Source: a virus. From it: 37,698 nt of DNA. This document shows, piece after piece, positions 29,070-36,144 of the stretch; position 1 is the stretch's first letter, and each line of letters begins with the position of its first letter. The translations under genes were made by a program, and so were the position numbers. The stretch lies in IMG/VR virus record IMGVR_UViG_3300006071_000034, positions 1-37,698 of that record, one strand, 5' to 3'. Under the pieces are notes generated by a model. The model was not told where the DNA came from. It did no database searches and worked only from the letters and a program-made list of their open reading frames with translations.

Positions 29070-30629
29070 ATGGACGAATCACCCAACATCGACCCGACCG
29101 ATCCCGGCAACTGGTCGCATCCGGACTATGAGGCCATCGAGGCCTGCATGGCCGACATGGGCCCCGAGCCCATCGCTGTCCCCGTCAACCAGCCAGGCTT
29201 CACGGCTGACAAGGTGAAGGCGCTGGCGGACGCCGGCGTCGAGAACGTCATGAAGCCCGAGGTGCTGGGCTGGTTGAACGTTCTGAAGGCCCAGGACATG
29301 GGGGCCTATGTCGTCCTTCGTAGGGAGCTGAAAGCTCGCAAGGTCCCCATCACGATGATGGAGAAGGGCATGAACGCCGTGGCCCGCAAGCGCCCGGCGG
29401 AGACCAGCGACGCCTCCTGGATGTGCGGCCTGCTGCTGGGCAACAACGGGGTCCCTCAGCCGCTGCTGGAGAACGCCGCCGTGGCCTTGGAGCACGCCCC
29501 CGAATGGAAAGGGGCCATCGCCTGGAACGAGTTCACCAACCGGGCCATTCTGGTCAGGCCCGTCCCCCACACGCCGGCGGAGGGCTTTGAGCCCCGGCAG
29601 TGGAAGGACTGCGATGATATCTCGCTGGCAAGGTGGCTCCAAAGGAACGGCATCGCCACCTCGCCCGAGACAGCTGGCAAGGCGGTCCAGGAGGTCGCCC
29701 AGCAGTTCCGCTTCCACCCGGTCCAGGACTATCTGAACGGGCTGGAATGGGACGGCACGCCGCGTCTCGAGGGCTTCCTGCATGTCTGCTTGGGGGTCGA
29801 GGACACGCCTTACAGCCGCGCAGTCTCCAAGGCCTTCCTGATCAGCGCCGTGGCCCGCATTATGCGGCCCGGCTCCAAGGTGGACACGATGTTGGTCATC
29901 GAGGGCCCTCAGGGCAAGGGCAAGTCCCAGGCGGTGGAGGCGCTGTTTGGGTCCGAATATTACTGCGACACCCTGCCCGACATCCACGACAAGGACGCGA
30001 TGGTCCAGCTGTTTGGCAGGTGGTGCATCGAGGTGTCAGAAATGACGTCTCTGAAGCGGGGAGAGGTCACGGCGGTCAAGGCCTTCGTTAGCCGCACCAA
30101 GGATTCCTTTAGACTGCCGTTCGGGCATCGCTCCGAGGATTTCCCGAGGAGCTGTGTGTTCTGCGCCACGACGAACGAGACCGACTGGAACAAGGACGAG
30201 ACCGGCGCCCGCCGCTATTGGCCCGTCCGGGCCGGTGTCACGCACGAGATCGACATCGCCAAGATCAAGCGCCGCCGCAACGACATCTGGGCGGAGGCCG
30301 TCAAGTGCTGGCGGGACGGCGAGCCGTGGTGGTTCACGGACGAGGCCACCAAGCTGCTGGTGATCGAGGAGCAGGAGGACCGGTTTGACAACGACTCCTG
30401 GCATAACGACGTCGCCCAGTGGCTGGCCGACGAGAAGGCGAACGAGATCACCATGGGTCGCATCGCCCAAGAGGTCCTTGACCTGTCCATAGACAAGATG
30501 GACAAGCTGAAGCAGATGAGGCTGTCAACCATCCTGAAGGTCATGGGATGGACCAAGTGCCGGGTAAAGCGCAACGGAGTCCGGCTGATAGTCTACGTCC
30601 GCCCAGGGCACCAGCCAGCCGCAGAATAA
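29070..30629 (+). CDS. VapE-type replicative helicase/primase-associated ATPase
   Basis: 519 residues from ATG 29070-29072 after GAGGGGGG. The C-terminal half is the virulence-associated E (PF05272) helicase-like domain: KSQAVEALFGSEYYCDTLPD after Walker A EGPQGKGKS (about 278-286), a Walker B-like IEVSEMTSLKRGEV, sensor VFCATTNETDWNKDETGARR and the arginine motif ARRYWPVRAG. The N-terminal region (about 1-210) is helical and may bind primer or template; no TOPRIM or zinc-finger motif is visible. Such proteins drive replication in many temperate phages and satellites. A 16-codon leader frame overlaps its ribosome-binding site. Confidence 0.9.
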   Translation: MDESPNIDPTDPGNWSHPDYEAIEACMADMGPEPIAVPVNQPGFTADKVKALADAGVENVMKPEVLGWLNVLKAQDMGAYVVLRRELKARKVPITMMEKGMNAVARKRPAETSDASWMCGLLLGNNGVPQPLLENAAVALEHAPEWKGAIAWNEFTNRAILVRPVPHTPAEGFEPRQWKDCDDISLARWLQRNGIATSPETAGKAVQEVAQQFRFHPVQDYLNGLEWDGTPRLEGFLHVCLGVEDTPYSRAVSKAFLISAVARIMRPGSKVDTMLVIEGPQGKGKSQAVEALFGSEYYCDTLPDIHDKDAMVQLFGRWCIEVSEMTSLKRGEVTAVKAFVSRTKDSFRLPFGHRSEDFPRSCVFCATTNETDWNKDETGARRYWPVRAGVTHEIDIAKIKRRRNDIWAEAVKCWRDGEPWWFTDEATKLLVIEEQEDRFDNDSWHNDVAQWLADEKANEITMGRIAQEVLDLSIDKMDKLKQMRLSTILKVMGWTKCRVKRNGVRLIVYVRPGHQPAAE

Positions 30630-30656
30630 CCCGGAACGCCACGAAAACACCCATTT

Positions 30657-30684
30657 ACCCCTCGGAAGTCCTCTTCCGGGGGGT
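30657..30684 (+). promoter_or_regulatory. Hairpin covering the ribosome-binding site of the next gene
   Basis: ACCCCTCGGAAG (30657-30668) pairs over twelve positions, with one G-T pair, to CTTCCGGGGGGT (30673-30684) across a TCCT loop. The 3' arm contains the GGGGGG that is the only Shine-Dalgarno of the gene at 30691. The hairpin would hide it. It could also act as a weak terminator of the VapE message (TATTTGC follows). Confidence 0.55.
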
Positions 30685-30690
30685 ATTTGC

Positions 30691-30840
30691 ATGCTGTGGG
30701 TATTGGTCGTCATTTTCATGAACCAGACCGTGGCGATGCAAGCCATGCCCAATGACCAGCTCTGCGAGCGATTCGCCCAGCGCTTTGAGACAGCCCCCGA
30801 CGTCAAGGCGGCCTACTGCACCAAGGAGATCGGCATATGA
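30691..30840 (+). CDS. Small secreted or membrane-anchored peptide (49 aa)
   Basis: ATG 30691-30693, TGA 30838-30840. The product MLWVLVVIFMNQTVAMQAMP has a signal-peptide-like N-terminus, then a charged segment with two cysteines (LCERFAQRFETA, AAYCTKEIGI) that could form a disulfide in the periplasm. It overlaps the SGNH hydrolase gene by ATGA and is likely to act with it. Translation is probably gated by the upstream hairpin. Confidence 0.55.
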   Translation: MLWVLVVIFMNQTVAMQAMPNDQLCERFAQRFETAPDVKAAYCTKEIGI

Positions 30841-31295
30841 TCGCGTTCGGAGACAGCCTGGCCGCTGGAATAGGCGCCGCGGCTGGCGCGGTCAATCTGG
30901 GAGTGGTCGGCTGGGGGCTGTATCACCACGACGTGCCGGCGCGCCTGGACGCCTTGCACGACATCTCCAAGTCCGGCGACAACGTTCTGATCAGCGTGGG
31001 CACGAACGACACGCCCGGCCCCGACTATGAGCAGCGCCTGGTGGCTCTGCGCATGTCGGTGTCTCCCCTGTCCAGGGTAACGTGGCTGGCCCCGCCGACC
31101 GGGTGCTGGGGCAGGAAGACGGTGGCCGCTGAGAAGATCACGCCCATCATCAACGCCATCGCTGACCGGTATGGAGACCGGATCATCGACGCGAACTCGT
31201 GCGATCACCGGCTGCGCGCCGACGACGGCCTGCACTTTACGCCAAGAGGCTATGACCTGATCGCGGACGCTGCCAAGGAGTCGTTCGCGCCATGA
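30837..31295 (+). CDS. SGNH/GDSL-family hydrolase
   Basis: 152 residues from ATG 30837-30839 (ATGA overlap). All four family blocks are readable: block I IAFGDSLAAG with nucleophile S7, block II glycine in LGVVGWG, block III asparagine N57 in VGTNDT, block V D130-x-x-H133 in ADDGLHFTPRGY. The fold would hydrolyse esters, often acetyl groups on glycans. There is no signal peptide in this protein itself. Its location between VapE and RusA, coupled to both neighbours, is unexpected for a surface enzyme. Possible roles are modifying surface or peptidoglycan esters, or a metabolite. The family call is firm, the substrate is not. Confidence 0.82.
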   Translation: MIAFGDSLAAGIGAAAGAVNLGVVGWGLYHHDVPARLDALHDISKSGDNVLISVGTNDTPGPDYEQRLVALRMSVSPLSRVTWLAPPTGCWGRKTVAAEKITPIINAIADRYGDRIIDANSCDHRLRADDGLHFTPRGYDLIADAAKESFAP

Positions 31296-31768
31296 CAGCC
31301 GCCCTGCGCATGGTCCTGCCGATCTACGGGATCCCCAAGCCCCAGAGCCGCCCCAGGCTGTGGGGGGGCAGGGTCATTTCCAGTGGCAGCCCGGACCTGC
31401 GTATCTGGCGCCGGACGGTGGAGCAGGCGGCCCGCTCGGCCTGCATCACGGCCCCCGACACGCTGGCCACGATCAACGAGGCGGCGGCCGCGGACGGCTA
31501 CGAGCTGGAGCTGACTTTCTGCATGCCGACCAAGGACGCCAAGCGCCACGGCAAACCCCACACGATCCGCCCGGACACGGACAACCTGGCCAAGGCGGTC
31601 ATGGACTCGGCCACGGACGGCGGCCTGCTGCCGAACGGGACGGATGCGGCGGTCGCTCGCCTGGTCGTCAACAAGGTGTGGGTGCCCCTCGAGAACGCCG
31701 GCTGCATCTTCGAGCTCCAAGCCGCAAGAATTCGCGACAAAAGCGCAATGTTTCCGCATAAATCCTGA
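31292..31768 (+). CDS. rusA: RusA-type Holliday junction resolvase
   Basis: 158 residues from ATG 31292-31294, overlapping the preceding stop by four bases. RusA signatures are present: an N-terminal YGIPKPQSRPRLWGG basic loop, and the acidic core HTIRPDTDNLAKAVMDSATD followed by GTDAAVARLVVNKVW, with aspartates D-x-D-N-x-x-K and a D of the VMDSATDG segment that bind metal. It would cut four-way junctions produced by the Sak4/SSB recombination system, resolving replication intermediates before packaging. Length slightly exceeds the family's roughly 120 residues, through an inserted helix at about 55-70. Confidence 0.87.
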   Translation: MTAALRMVLPIYGIPKPQSRPRLWGGRVISSGSPDLRIWRRTVEQAARSACITAPDTLATINEAAAADGYELELTFCMPTKDAKRHGKPHTIRPDTDNLAKAVMDSATDGGLLPNGTDAAVARLVVNKVWVPLENAGCIFELQAARIRDKSAMFPHKS

Positions 31769-31825
31769 TCCAACCTGCTCAGTTGCACCAATAATCTAAT
31801 GGGCAACGTTGAACAGGGGGCCATC

Positions 31826-32419
31826 ATGGGACAGGGCAAGCAGGCACAGATCCTGACGGAAGCGCAGATCAAGCAGACGATGGACTATCTGGCCACGACC
31901 AGGCACGCGCTGAGAGACCGCGCCGTGTTCCTGCTGTCGGCCAGGGCCGGGCTCAGGGCGTGCGAGATCTCCCGCATCACCTGGAAGGCCGTCATGGGCG
32001 CGGATCGCAACATCGCCGACGTGGTGTCCCTGGAGAACAAGGGCACCAAGGGCAACAAGGGCGGCCGCACGATTCCCATGCACCCACAGCTTCGCAAGGC
32101 ACTGGTGGACTACCGGGCCACGATTGGCATCCTGGAGCCGACCGACCACATCGCCGCCAGCCAGTTGGCCGACCACAAGAGCCCGCTGTCGCTGGCCGTG
32201 TGGTTCCACCGGCTCTATGCCAAGCTGGGCTTCCTGGGCGCGTCCTCGCACTCGGGGCGCCGGACCTTTATCACGACGATGGCCCAGAAGGCGCCGCTGT
32301 GCGGCGGCACCATCCGAGATGTCCAGCAACTGGCCGGCCACGCCGATCTGAAGACCACGATGCTGTATATCGAGGGCAACAGCGAGGCCAAGCGGGCGAT
32401 GTGCGGGCTGGTTGCCTGA
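31826..32419 (+). CDS. Catalytic-domain-only tyrosine recombinase
   Basis: 197 residues from ATG 31826-31828 after CAGGGGG; an earlier ATG at 31799 has no ribosome-binding site. All catalytic residues are present: R44 (AGLRACEIS), K75 or K78 (GTKGNKGGR), H142 and R145 (SHSGRRTF), H172 (LAGHADL), Y181 (TTMLYIEG). The N-terminal core-binding domain of ordinary integrases is missing. The gene ends 12 bases before the end of the converging full-length integrase. Possible roles are dimer resolution, regulation of integration, or a DNA invertase-like function. Not an obvious pseudogene, as the reading frame is intact. Confidence 0.82.
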   Translation: MGQGKQAQILTEAQIKQTMDYLATTRHALRDRAVFLLSARAGLRACEISRITWKAVMGADRNIADVVSLENKGTKGNKGGRTIPMHPQLRKALVDYRATIGILEPTDHIAASQLADHKSPLSLAVWFHRLYAKLGFLGASSHSGRRTFITTMAQKAPLCGGTIRDVQQLAGHADLKTTMLYIEGNSEAKRAMCGLVA

Positions 32420-32431
32420 GGAGGTGGCTGG

Positions 32432-33700
32432 TCAGGCGTTGGCCAGCTCGTCCGCGTTCCACTCGTTTTGCAGGTGGTCGTAATGCTTCTCCAACATGGC
32501 CAGGCTGGTCTGGGAGTTCTTTGCGATCATCTGCGGCGGCAGCTTCGCCTGCATCAGGTACGTCAGATAGAAATGCCGCAAACTGTATAGGCTTAAAGGA
32601 TCTCCGTCTTCGCTGGAGGTGATCTTGACTTCGACCAGAATCTTGCGAAACGCGCTGTTCATGCTGTGGGTGGTGATCGGCACAATCAAGCTGTCATCGT
32701 CCTTGGCCAAGTTGCGCAGCTCTTCCAGGGATCCGTCCGCCCGCCGGTTCGGGTAGATCGACGTCGTGATCTCGCGAGGCGCGCCCCGCTTGGTCCCCTT
32801 GCGGGTGGTCGAGCGGACCTTGAAGCGGCCGCGCTCTTCTGTGGGGTCCTGCATGAGGGCATCCACTCCAGCATCCTTGCGATAGATCACGTCCCGCCGG
32901 CGCAGCGCGACCAGCGAGGACGGGCGCATGCCGGACCACGCCAGCACGGTCAGGGCGTGCCACAGCCTGAACCTGCCCAGGGCTTCCCGGTCAGCCTGCC
33001 ACGCGTCCGGAGGCGGCGCCATGGCTATCCGTGCATGGGCGATGTCCCTGGAGGCCTGCCAGCGGTGCTTGGCGGCTTCCAGAATCTGGGCGACTTCCGA
33101 GATCGTGAACGCCGAGCGGCGCATGGGGCTGGGGGGCACGTTCTCCATCTCCGGACGGTCCTGGGGGCGGATGCGCCCACGGCGGACGGCGTGATCGACG
33201 ATACCACGGAACAGCGCCCGAAAGGTATTCTTGGTTGTGGGCGAGACGGTCGCCTTCAGATTGCCCCACACGCCGCCAGCGTTGCGCCGGTCCTGGAGCC
33301 AGTCATCCAGATCGCGCATGCGCGTGGAGGTGACATCCTCCAACAGGGTGCGGGGCCCGACGAACTCGCAAAGGTCCTGGGCCCATCTGGCCTTCTGGCG
33401 CAGATGCCGCGGCTTCTCTCCCGGCGCGTTCAGATCGGCGATGCCCAGGCGCTGTTGCTCGGAGGTAATGAACGCAAAGGCCGCCTCCTGGAAGGTCTCG
33501 TTGCGCACGGTGGTGCCCATGCGGACGCGCTTGGTGAAGTTTGCATACAGCTCCGAGGCCTTGGCCTTCGCATTCTCAAGATTGCTTGTGCCGGTTGAAG
33601 ATTGCGTTTCCTCGCCGTCCACGTAGCAATAAAACACCCAGTTCCCGCGCTTGGAGTTTTTGCGTTGGAACAGGTATCCTCCGGGAATATTGACGCGCAT
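32432..33700 (-). CDS. int: Phage integrase (tyrosine recombinase)
   Basis: 422 residues from ATG 33698-33700, just left of attP. An N-terminal arm-binding-like part (RVNIPGGYLFQRKNSKRGNW) and a SAM-like core-binding region precede the catalytic domain, with R259 (WSGMRPSSLVAL), a lysine near KGTKRGAP, R375 in YSLRHFYLTYLM, and Y407 in LEKHYDHLQ. The first histidine of the HxxR box is Tyr, and the GH box reads KN (AKNSQTS), as in a subgroup common in alphaproteobacterial phages. It inserts phage DNA at the tRNA-Lys site. The TTGCAA array in its promoter region implies autoregulation. Confidence 0.92.
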   Translation of the reverse strand: MRVNIPGGYLFQRKNSKRGNWVFYCYVDGEETQSSTGTSNLENAKAKASELYANFTKRVRMGTTVRNETFQEAAFAFITSEQQRLGIADLNAPGEKPRHLRQKARWAQDLCEFVGPRTLLEDVTSTRMRDLDDWLQDRRNAGGVWGNLKATVSPTTKNTFRALFRGIVDHAVRRGRIRPQDRPEMENVPPSPMRRSAFTISEVAQILEAAKHRWQASRDIAHARIAMAPPPDAWQADREALGRFRLWHALTVLAWSGMRPSSLVALRRRDVIYRKDAGVDALMQDPTEERGRFKVRSTTRKGTKRGAPREITTSIYPNRRADGSLEELRNLAKDDDSLIVPITTHSMNSAFRKILVEVKITSSEDGDPLSLYSLRHFYLTYLMQAKLPPQMIAKNSQTSLAMLEKHYDHLQNEWNADELANA

Positions 33701-33710
33701 CTGTGTCTCC

Positions 33711-33740
33711 TTGCAAATGGGCTTGCAAGGAGACTTGCAA
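33711..33740. repeat. Integrase arm-type array, left of attP core
   Basis: Three palindromic TTGCAA boxes at 33711-33716, 33723-33728 and 33735-33740, with an exact 12-bp period. The latter two are in CTTGCAAGG context. They lie in the integrase leader, about 110 bases from the attP core, matching the position of arm-type sites bound by the N-terminal domain of tyrosine integrases. Confidence 0.65.
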
Positions 33741-33850
33741 GGTTGGAGACGAAATGCAAGCGTTTCTGGGCAGTTAGTGGTTGCTGAAAAATGGCTGGTC
33801 GTCTAAAAGTGGTCTGGGAATGGTCTGAAAGGCGCTGGAATCTTGGTGGC

Positions 33851-33902
33851 CAGCTGACTCTTAATCAGCGGGTCCACGGTTCGAGTCCGTGCGCGCCCAC
33901 CA
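33851..33902 (+). other. attP core: 3' half of tRNA-Lys(CTT)
   Basis: The 52 bases cover the anticodon arm (GCTGA-CTCTTAA-TCAGC, anticodon CTT), the variable region, the T arm (CACGG, loop TTCGAGT, CCGTG), the acceptor 3' strand CGCGCCC, the discriminator A and CCA. No matching 5' half (GGGCGCG acceptor, D arm) lies upstream, so this is not a functional tRNA. Phages that integrate at the 3' end of a tRNA carry such a fragment in attP to restore the gene. Phage genes on both sides argue for attP rather than a host junction. Confidence 0.85.
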
Positions 33903-33903
33903 T

Positions 33904-33938
33904 AAAAAGCCCCGGAATCCGCCAGATTCCGGGGTTTT
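33904..33938. terminator. Bidirectional terminator next to attP
   Basis: CCCCGGAATC (33910-33919) pairs perfectly with GATTCCGGGG (33925-33934), flanked by AAAAAG on one side and TTTTCC on the other, so it terminates on both strands. On the minus strand it ends the late operon after the hemerythrin gene. In a host it would also serve the reconstituted tRNA gene. Confidence 0.85.
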
Positions 33939-33954
33939 CCTTGGGGGGCCTGCC

Positions 33955-33985
33955 TTGCAAATGCGGCTTGCAAGGTTCCTTGCAA
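33955..33985. repeat. Integrase arm-type array, right of attP core
   Basis: Three TTGCAA boxes at 33955-33960, 33968-33973 and 33980-33985 (13- and 12-bp spacing), again in TTGCAAATG(C)GG and CTTGCAAGG context. They mirror the array on the other side of the core and end two bases before the hemerythrin stop. Confidence 0.65.
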
Positions 33986-33987
33986 GG

Positions 33988-34461
33988 TCAGTGGCGGACC
34001 TTGAGGGCCTCGATGGCCAGCACATGCAGCGGGCGCAGATCGAACGAGCGCAGCGGCATGTGCGGGAAAACCTTCTTGTCGCAGAACGGGATGTGCCCGG
34101 TGATCCACCGCTCGCCCATGTTGGCCAGCCAGTCCAGAGACGACGGCGAGCCGAGCTTGACGGCGGCGATCTTGCGCTCGGCCTTCTCCAGGAACTCGTC
34201 GTGCCGTGCCTTGTGGCTGCACACCTCGTAGAACGGCTGGCCGGCGGCGGTCATCGCCATCTCTTCCCGGTAGAAGTGCCCGATCAGGTATGCCAACAGC
34301 ATGTCGCACAGCTCGGACGCGTGGTGCGGGTTCGTGGGGGCGCCGTCTGCCACGTCGTGCATGGCCGCCGTAAGGGTGCAGAATAGCCGGTGATCCTCGT
34401 CGATGATCGGAATGCCGGTTGCCATGGACTCGTTCCAGATGGATTGCGACTTACCGATCAT
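33988..34461 (-). CDS. Bacteriohemerythrin
   Basis: 157 residues from ATG 34459-34461, with GGGAGGGG six to nine bases upstream. A four-helix di-iron oxygen-binding protein. All seven usual ligands are present: H24 (IIDEDHRLF), H62 and E66 (GHFYREEM), H83 and H87 (SHKARHDEF), H123 and D128 (TGHIPFCDKK). The typical start W-x-x-x-x-x-x-GI-x-x-IDxxH is seen in IWNESMATGIPIIDEDH. It is the last gene of the late operon, 13 bases after the endolysin. Such proteins are abundant in microaerophilic bacteria, including magnetospirilla, but are rarely found in phages. It may bind or sense oxygen, or be a host gene picked up by imprecise excision. Confidence 0.88.
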   Translation of the reverse strand: MIGKSQSIWNESMATGIPIIDEDHRLFCTLTAAMHDVADGAPTNPHHASELCDMLLAYLIGHFYREEMAMTAAGQPFYEVCSHKARHDEFLEKAERKIAAVKLGSPSSLDWLANMGERWITGHIPFCDKKVFPHMPLRSFDLRPLHVLAIEALKVRH

Positions 34462-34474
34462 GGCCGTCCCCTCC

Positions 34475-34987
34475 CTATGCGAAATACCTTGCCCGGCGCA
34501 GCCAGCCCGTCAAAAAGCGTCCCTGGGAGGGGTCGTTGGCGACGATGGCTTGCAGAAACTTGATGCGCCGGTCCACCAGGGCATCGTTCAGGGACAACGG
34601 GTCAACGGCGGCCGCCGCCGCCACGGTGGCAGGCCCCAGGTCTCCATCCACGGCCACGGCTTGGCCCTCGTCGTTCAGAGCCTGTTGCAGCAGCTTGACG
34701 GCGCGGCAAACGCCGCTGTTGACGCCGATATCGAACACCTGAGCCTGGACGGCCTCGGGCAGCCGGTCAAAGCCGGGCTTCTCGAAATACTCGCGCTTGT
34801 AGATTTGGACCGCTTCGTCCTTGGTCAGATTGCGCACGTCGTCCTGGGAGACGCTGGTCCCGCGGTAAGCCGCCAGCGTGCCCATGGTGATGCCCATGTT
34901 CGTGGGCCCGCCATGGTCCAGGGGATCATCGACGTATCCGCCTTCCCACATCAGCACTTCGCTGATCATTTTCTCGACGTCCGCCAT
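34475..34987 (-). CDS. Endolysin, GH108 lysozyme with PG-binding domain
   Basis: 170 residues from ATG 34985-34987, with AAGGA eight bases upstream; TAG stop. The N-terminal GH108 motif EGGYVDDPLDHGGPTNMGIT carries the catalytic glutamate E15 of the E-G-G-Y signature. The C-terminal half (VFDIGVNSGVCRAVKLLQQA, VDGDLGPATVAAAAAVDP) matches the PG_binding_3 module. It cleaves the glycan strand of peptidoglycan. There is no signal peptide, so export needs the holin. It is preceded by spanins and membrane genes and followed by the hemerythrin. Confidence 0.92.
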   Translation of the reverse strand: MADVEKMISEVLMWEGGYVDDPLDHGGPTNMGITMGTLAAYRGTSVSQDDVRNLTKDEAVQIYKREYFEKPGFDRLPEAVQAQVFDIGVNSGVCRAVKLLQQALNDEGQAVAVDGDLGPATVAAAAAVDPLSLNDALVDRRIKFLQAIVANDPSQGRFLTGWLRRARYFA

Positions 34988-35108
34988 GGTCGTTGTCCTT
35001 CTCGGTGAGGTGTCCGAAGACGCACCAGACGCCGCTTATGAAGCCCGCCCCGCCCACGGCCATGGCGATCAAGGCCAGCGTGAGGACGGGCAGCGAAAGC
35101 CCGATCAT
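34926..35108 (-). CDS. Small membrane protein of the lysis cassette (60 aa)
   Basis: ATG 35106-35108 overlaps the o-spanin TGA (ATGA). One membrane segment (MIGLSLPVLTLALIAMAVGG, continuing AGFISGVWCVFG) is followed by a charged tail that overlaps the start of the endolysin gene by 62 bases in another frame. Possibly a holin, antiholin or membrane accessory. The overlapping tail makes a slightly shorter functional product conceivable. Confidence 0.6.
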   Translation of the reverse strand: MIGLSLPVLTLALIAMAVGGAGFISGVWCVFGHLTEKDNDHGGRRENDQRSADVGRRIRR

Positions 35109-35500
35109 TTAACGGCCATGAGTCCGTCGAGCCCCTGCTTCACCTCCCCAAGGGTGGTGTCCATATGTTTTCCCTCAACATCCACGCTGAGAGACTTATT
35201 GGGGCCATCGGTGCCAATCTGCTGTTCAACCCAGCGCTTGACTTCGCCGAGTTTCACGCGGCAGTCGCGTCCAGCGAACGCCAGACGGATGGTGTAGTCG
35301 GCCAAGTCCCGTTCGGTCAGCGCGGCGGTGTTATCCGGCGGAGACGGCTCGTCCTCGCACTTTAGGAAGTTTTCCGGCGGGGACAGTTTTTCCACCTTGA
35401 CCTGCGGAATCACTACCGGTGCCGGAGAGACCCCTGCGCAGCCCGTCAAGAGTGCGGCGCATGACAGGGCTGACAGGGCCATTATCTTTCTCGGGAGCAT
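35105..35500 (-). CDS. o-spanin lipoprotein (Rz1-like)
   Basis: 131 residues from ATG 35498-35500 with GGAGG six bases upstream. The N-terminus is a lipoprotein signal with lipobox LLTG-C (C21), then a Pro-rich stretch (VSPAPVVIPQVKVEK). The gene starts inside the i-spanin gene in another frame and overlaps it by 170 bases, the classic Rz/Rz1 layout. The mature protein would sit in the outer membrane and pair with the i-spanin to fuse inner and outer membranes at lysis. It is longer than lambda Rz1, with a helical extension (LGEVKRWVEQQIG). Confidence 0.85.
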   Translation of the reverse strand: MLPRKIMALSALSCAALLTGCAGVSPAPVVIPQVKVEKLSPPENFLKCEDEPSPPDNTAALTERDLADYTIRLAFAGRDCRVKLGEVKRWVEQQIGTDGPNKSLSVDVEGKHMDTTLGEVKQGLDGLMAVK

Positions 35501-35816
35501 TCTTCACCTCCAAGCGCTGGTCGTATTCGGACTTCAGCCGGGCCAGCGCGTCGTCCCGGTCCTTGGCAACGGCAGCCATGTCCGCCTCGCGTTGCGCCTT
35601 GATCTTGCCGACCTCGGCGGCGTTCTCGGTGGCAATCTTGGTGGCCACCGCCAGATCCTCGGCCAGCTTGCCGATTTTCTGGTCTTGCAGGTGCACCTCG
35701 TCGCGGAGGTGCCCGACATACCAATAACCGCCCGCCAGGACGGCGGCGGAGACGCCCCCCACGAGCAACCAGCGCATAAATCCGCCGGAGAAGAAGGCGA
35801 TGATGGCTGCGAACAT
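35331..35816 (-). CDS. i-spanin (Rz-like)
   Basis: 161 residues from ATG 35814-35816 with AAGGAG six bases upstream, fused to the TAA of the gene before. Two hydrophobic stretches near the N-terminus (MFAAIIAFFSGG, RWLLVGGVSAAVLAGGYWYV) give the inner-membrane anchor. They are followed by a long periplasmic coiled coil (RDEVHLQDQKIGKLAEDLAV onwards) and a C-terminal DNGPVSPVMRRTLDGLRRGL, a common ending of Rz proteins. It overlaps the o-spanin gene. Confidence 0.85.
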   Translation of the reverse strand: MFAAIIAFFSGGFMRWLLVGGVSAAVLAGGYWYVGHLRDEVHLQDQKIGKLAEDLAVATKIATENAAEVGKIKAQREADMAAVAKDRDDALARLKSEYDQRLEVKNAPEKDNGPVSPVMRRTLDGLRRGLSGTGSDSAGQGGKTVPAGKLPKVRGRAVSAG

Positions 35817-35826
35817 GGGGTGCTCC

Positions 35827-36141
35827 TTATTGATCGTCCGGCAGGGTCGCCTTGGCGGAGCCAGAGGCGTTGCCCGAGCCGGATGCTGAGTTGTTCACTT
35901 GGATGATCGCGGCGGCCTGGTTCTTGCGTTGCAGGCCAGTGCCGAACGCGGACGCCGCCCATCCACCCAGGATGGCACCGGCCCCCGTCCCATAGTCCGA
36001 CGCATGGAACGCGTTGTGCAGCCATGCGATGTCATAGATCGCGAGCCCGATCATCCCGCCGACGATCAGCAAGACAACGGCGGTCCCGGCCTCCAGGGTC
36101 GGGTCCGTCGAGTCCAGAAGCCGGGAGAGAAACCCGGCCAT
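35827..36141 (-). CDS. Two-span membrane protein, holin candidate (104 aa)
   Basis: ATG 36139-36141. Two hydrophobic spans, GTAVVLLIVGGMIGLAIYDI (about 19-38) and a Gly/Ala-rich AGAILGGWAASAFGTGL (about 54-70), and a soluble polar tail (ASGSGNASGSAKATLPDDQ). Topology and position directly before the spanins fit a class II holin that would release the endolysin. Its TAA is fused to the i-spanin Shine-Dalgarno (TAAGGAG). Other membrane proteins in the cassette also compete for this role. Confidence 0.65.
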   Translation of the reverse strand: MAGFLSRLLDSTDPTLEAGTAVVLLIVGGMIGLAIYDIAWLHNAFHASDYGTGAGAILGGWAASAFGTGLQRKNQAAAIIQVNNSASGSGNASGSAKATLPDDQ

Positions 36142-36144
36142 CAG

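Noticed and set aside
33830-33902. A complete tRNA-Lys gene
   Set aside because: Only the anticodon arm to CCA is present; no 5' acceptor strand or D arm can be found upstream.
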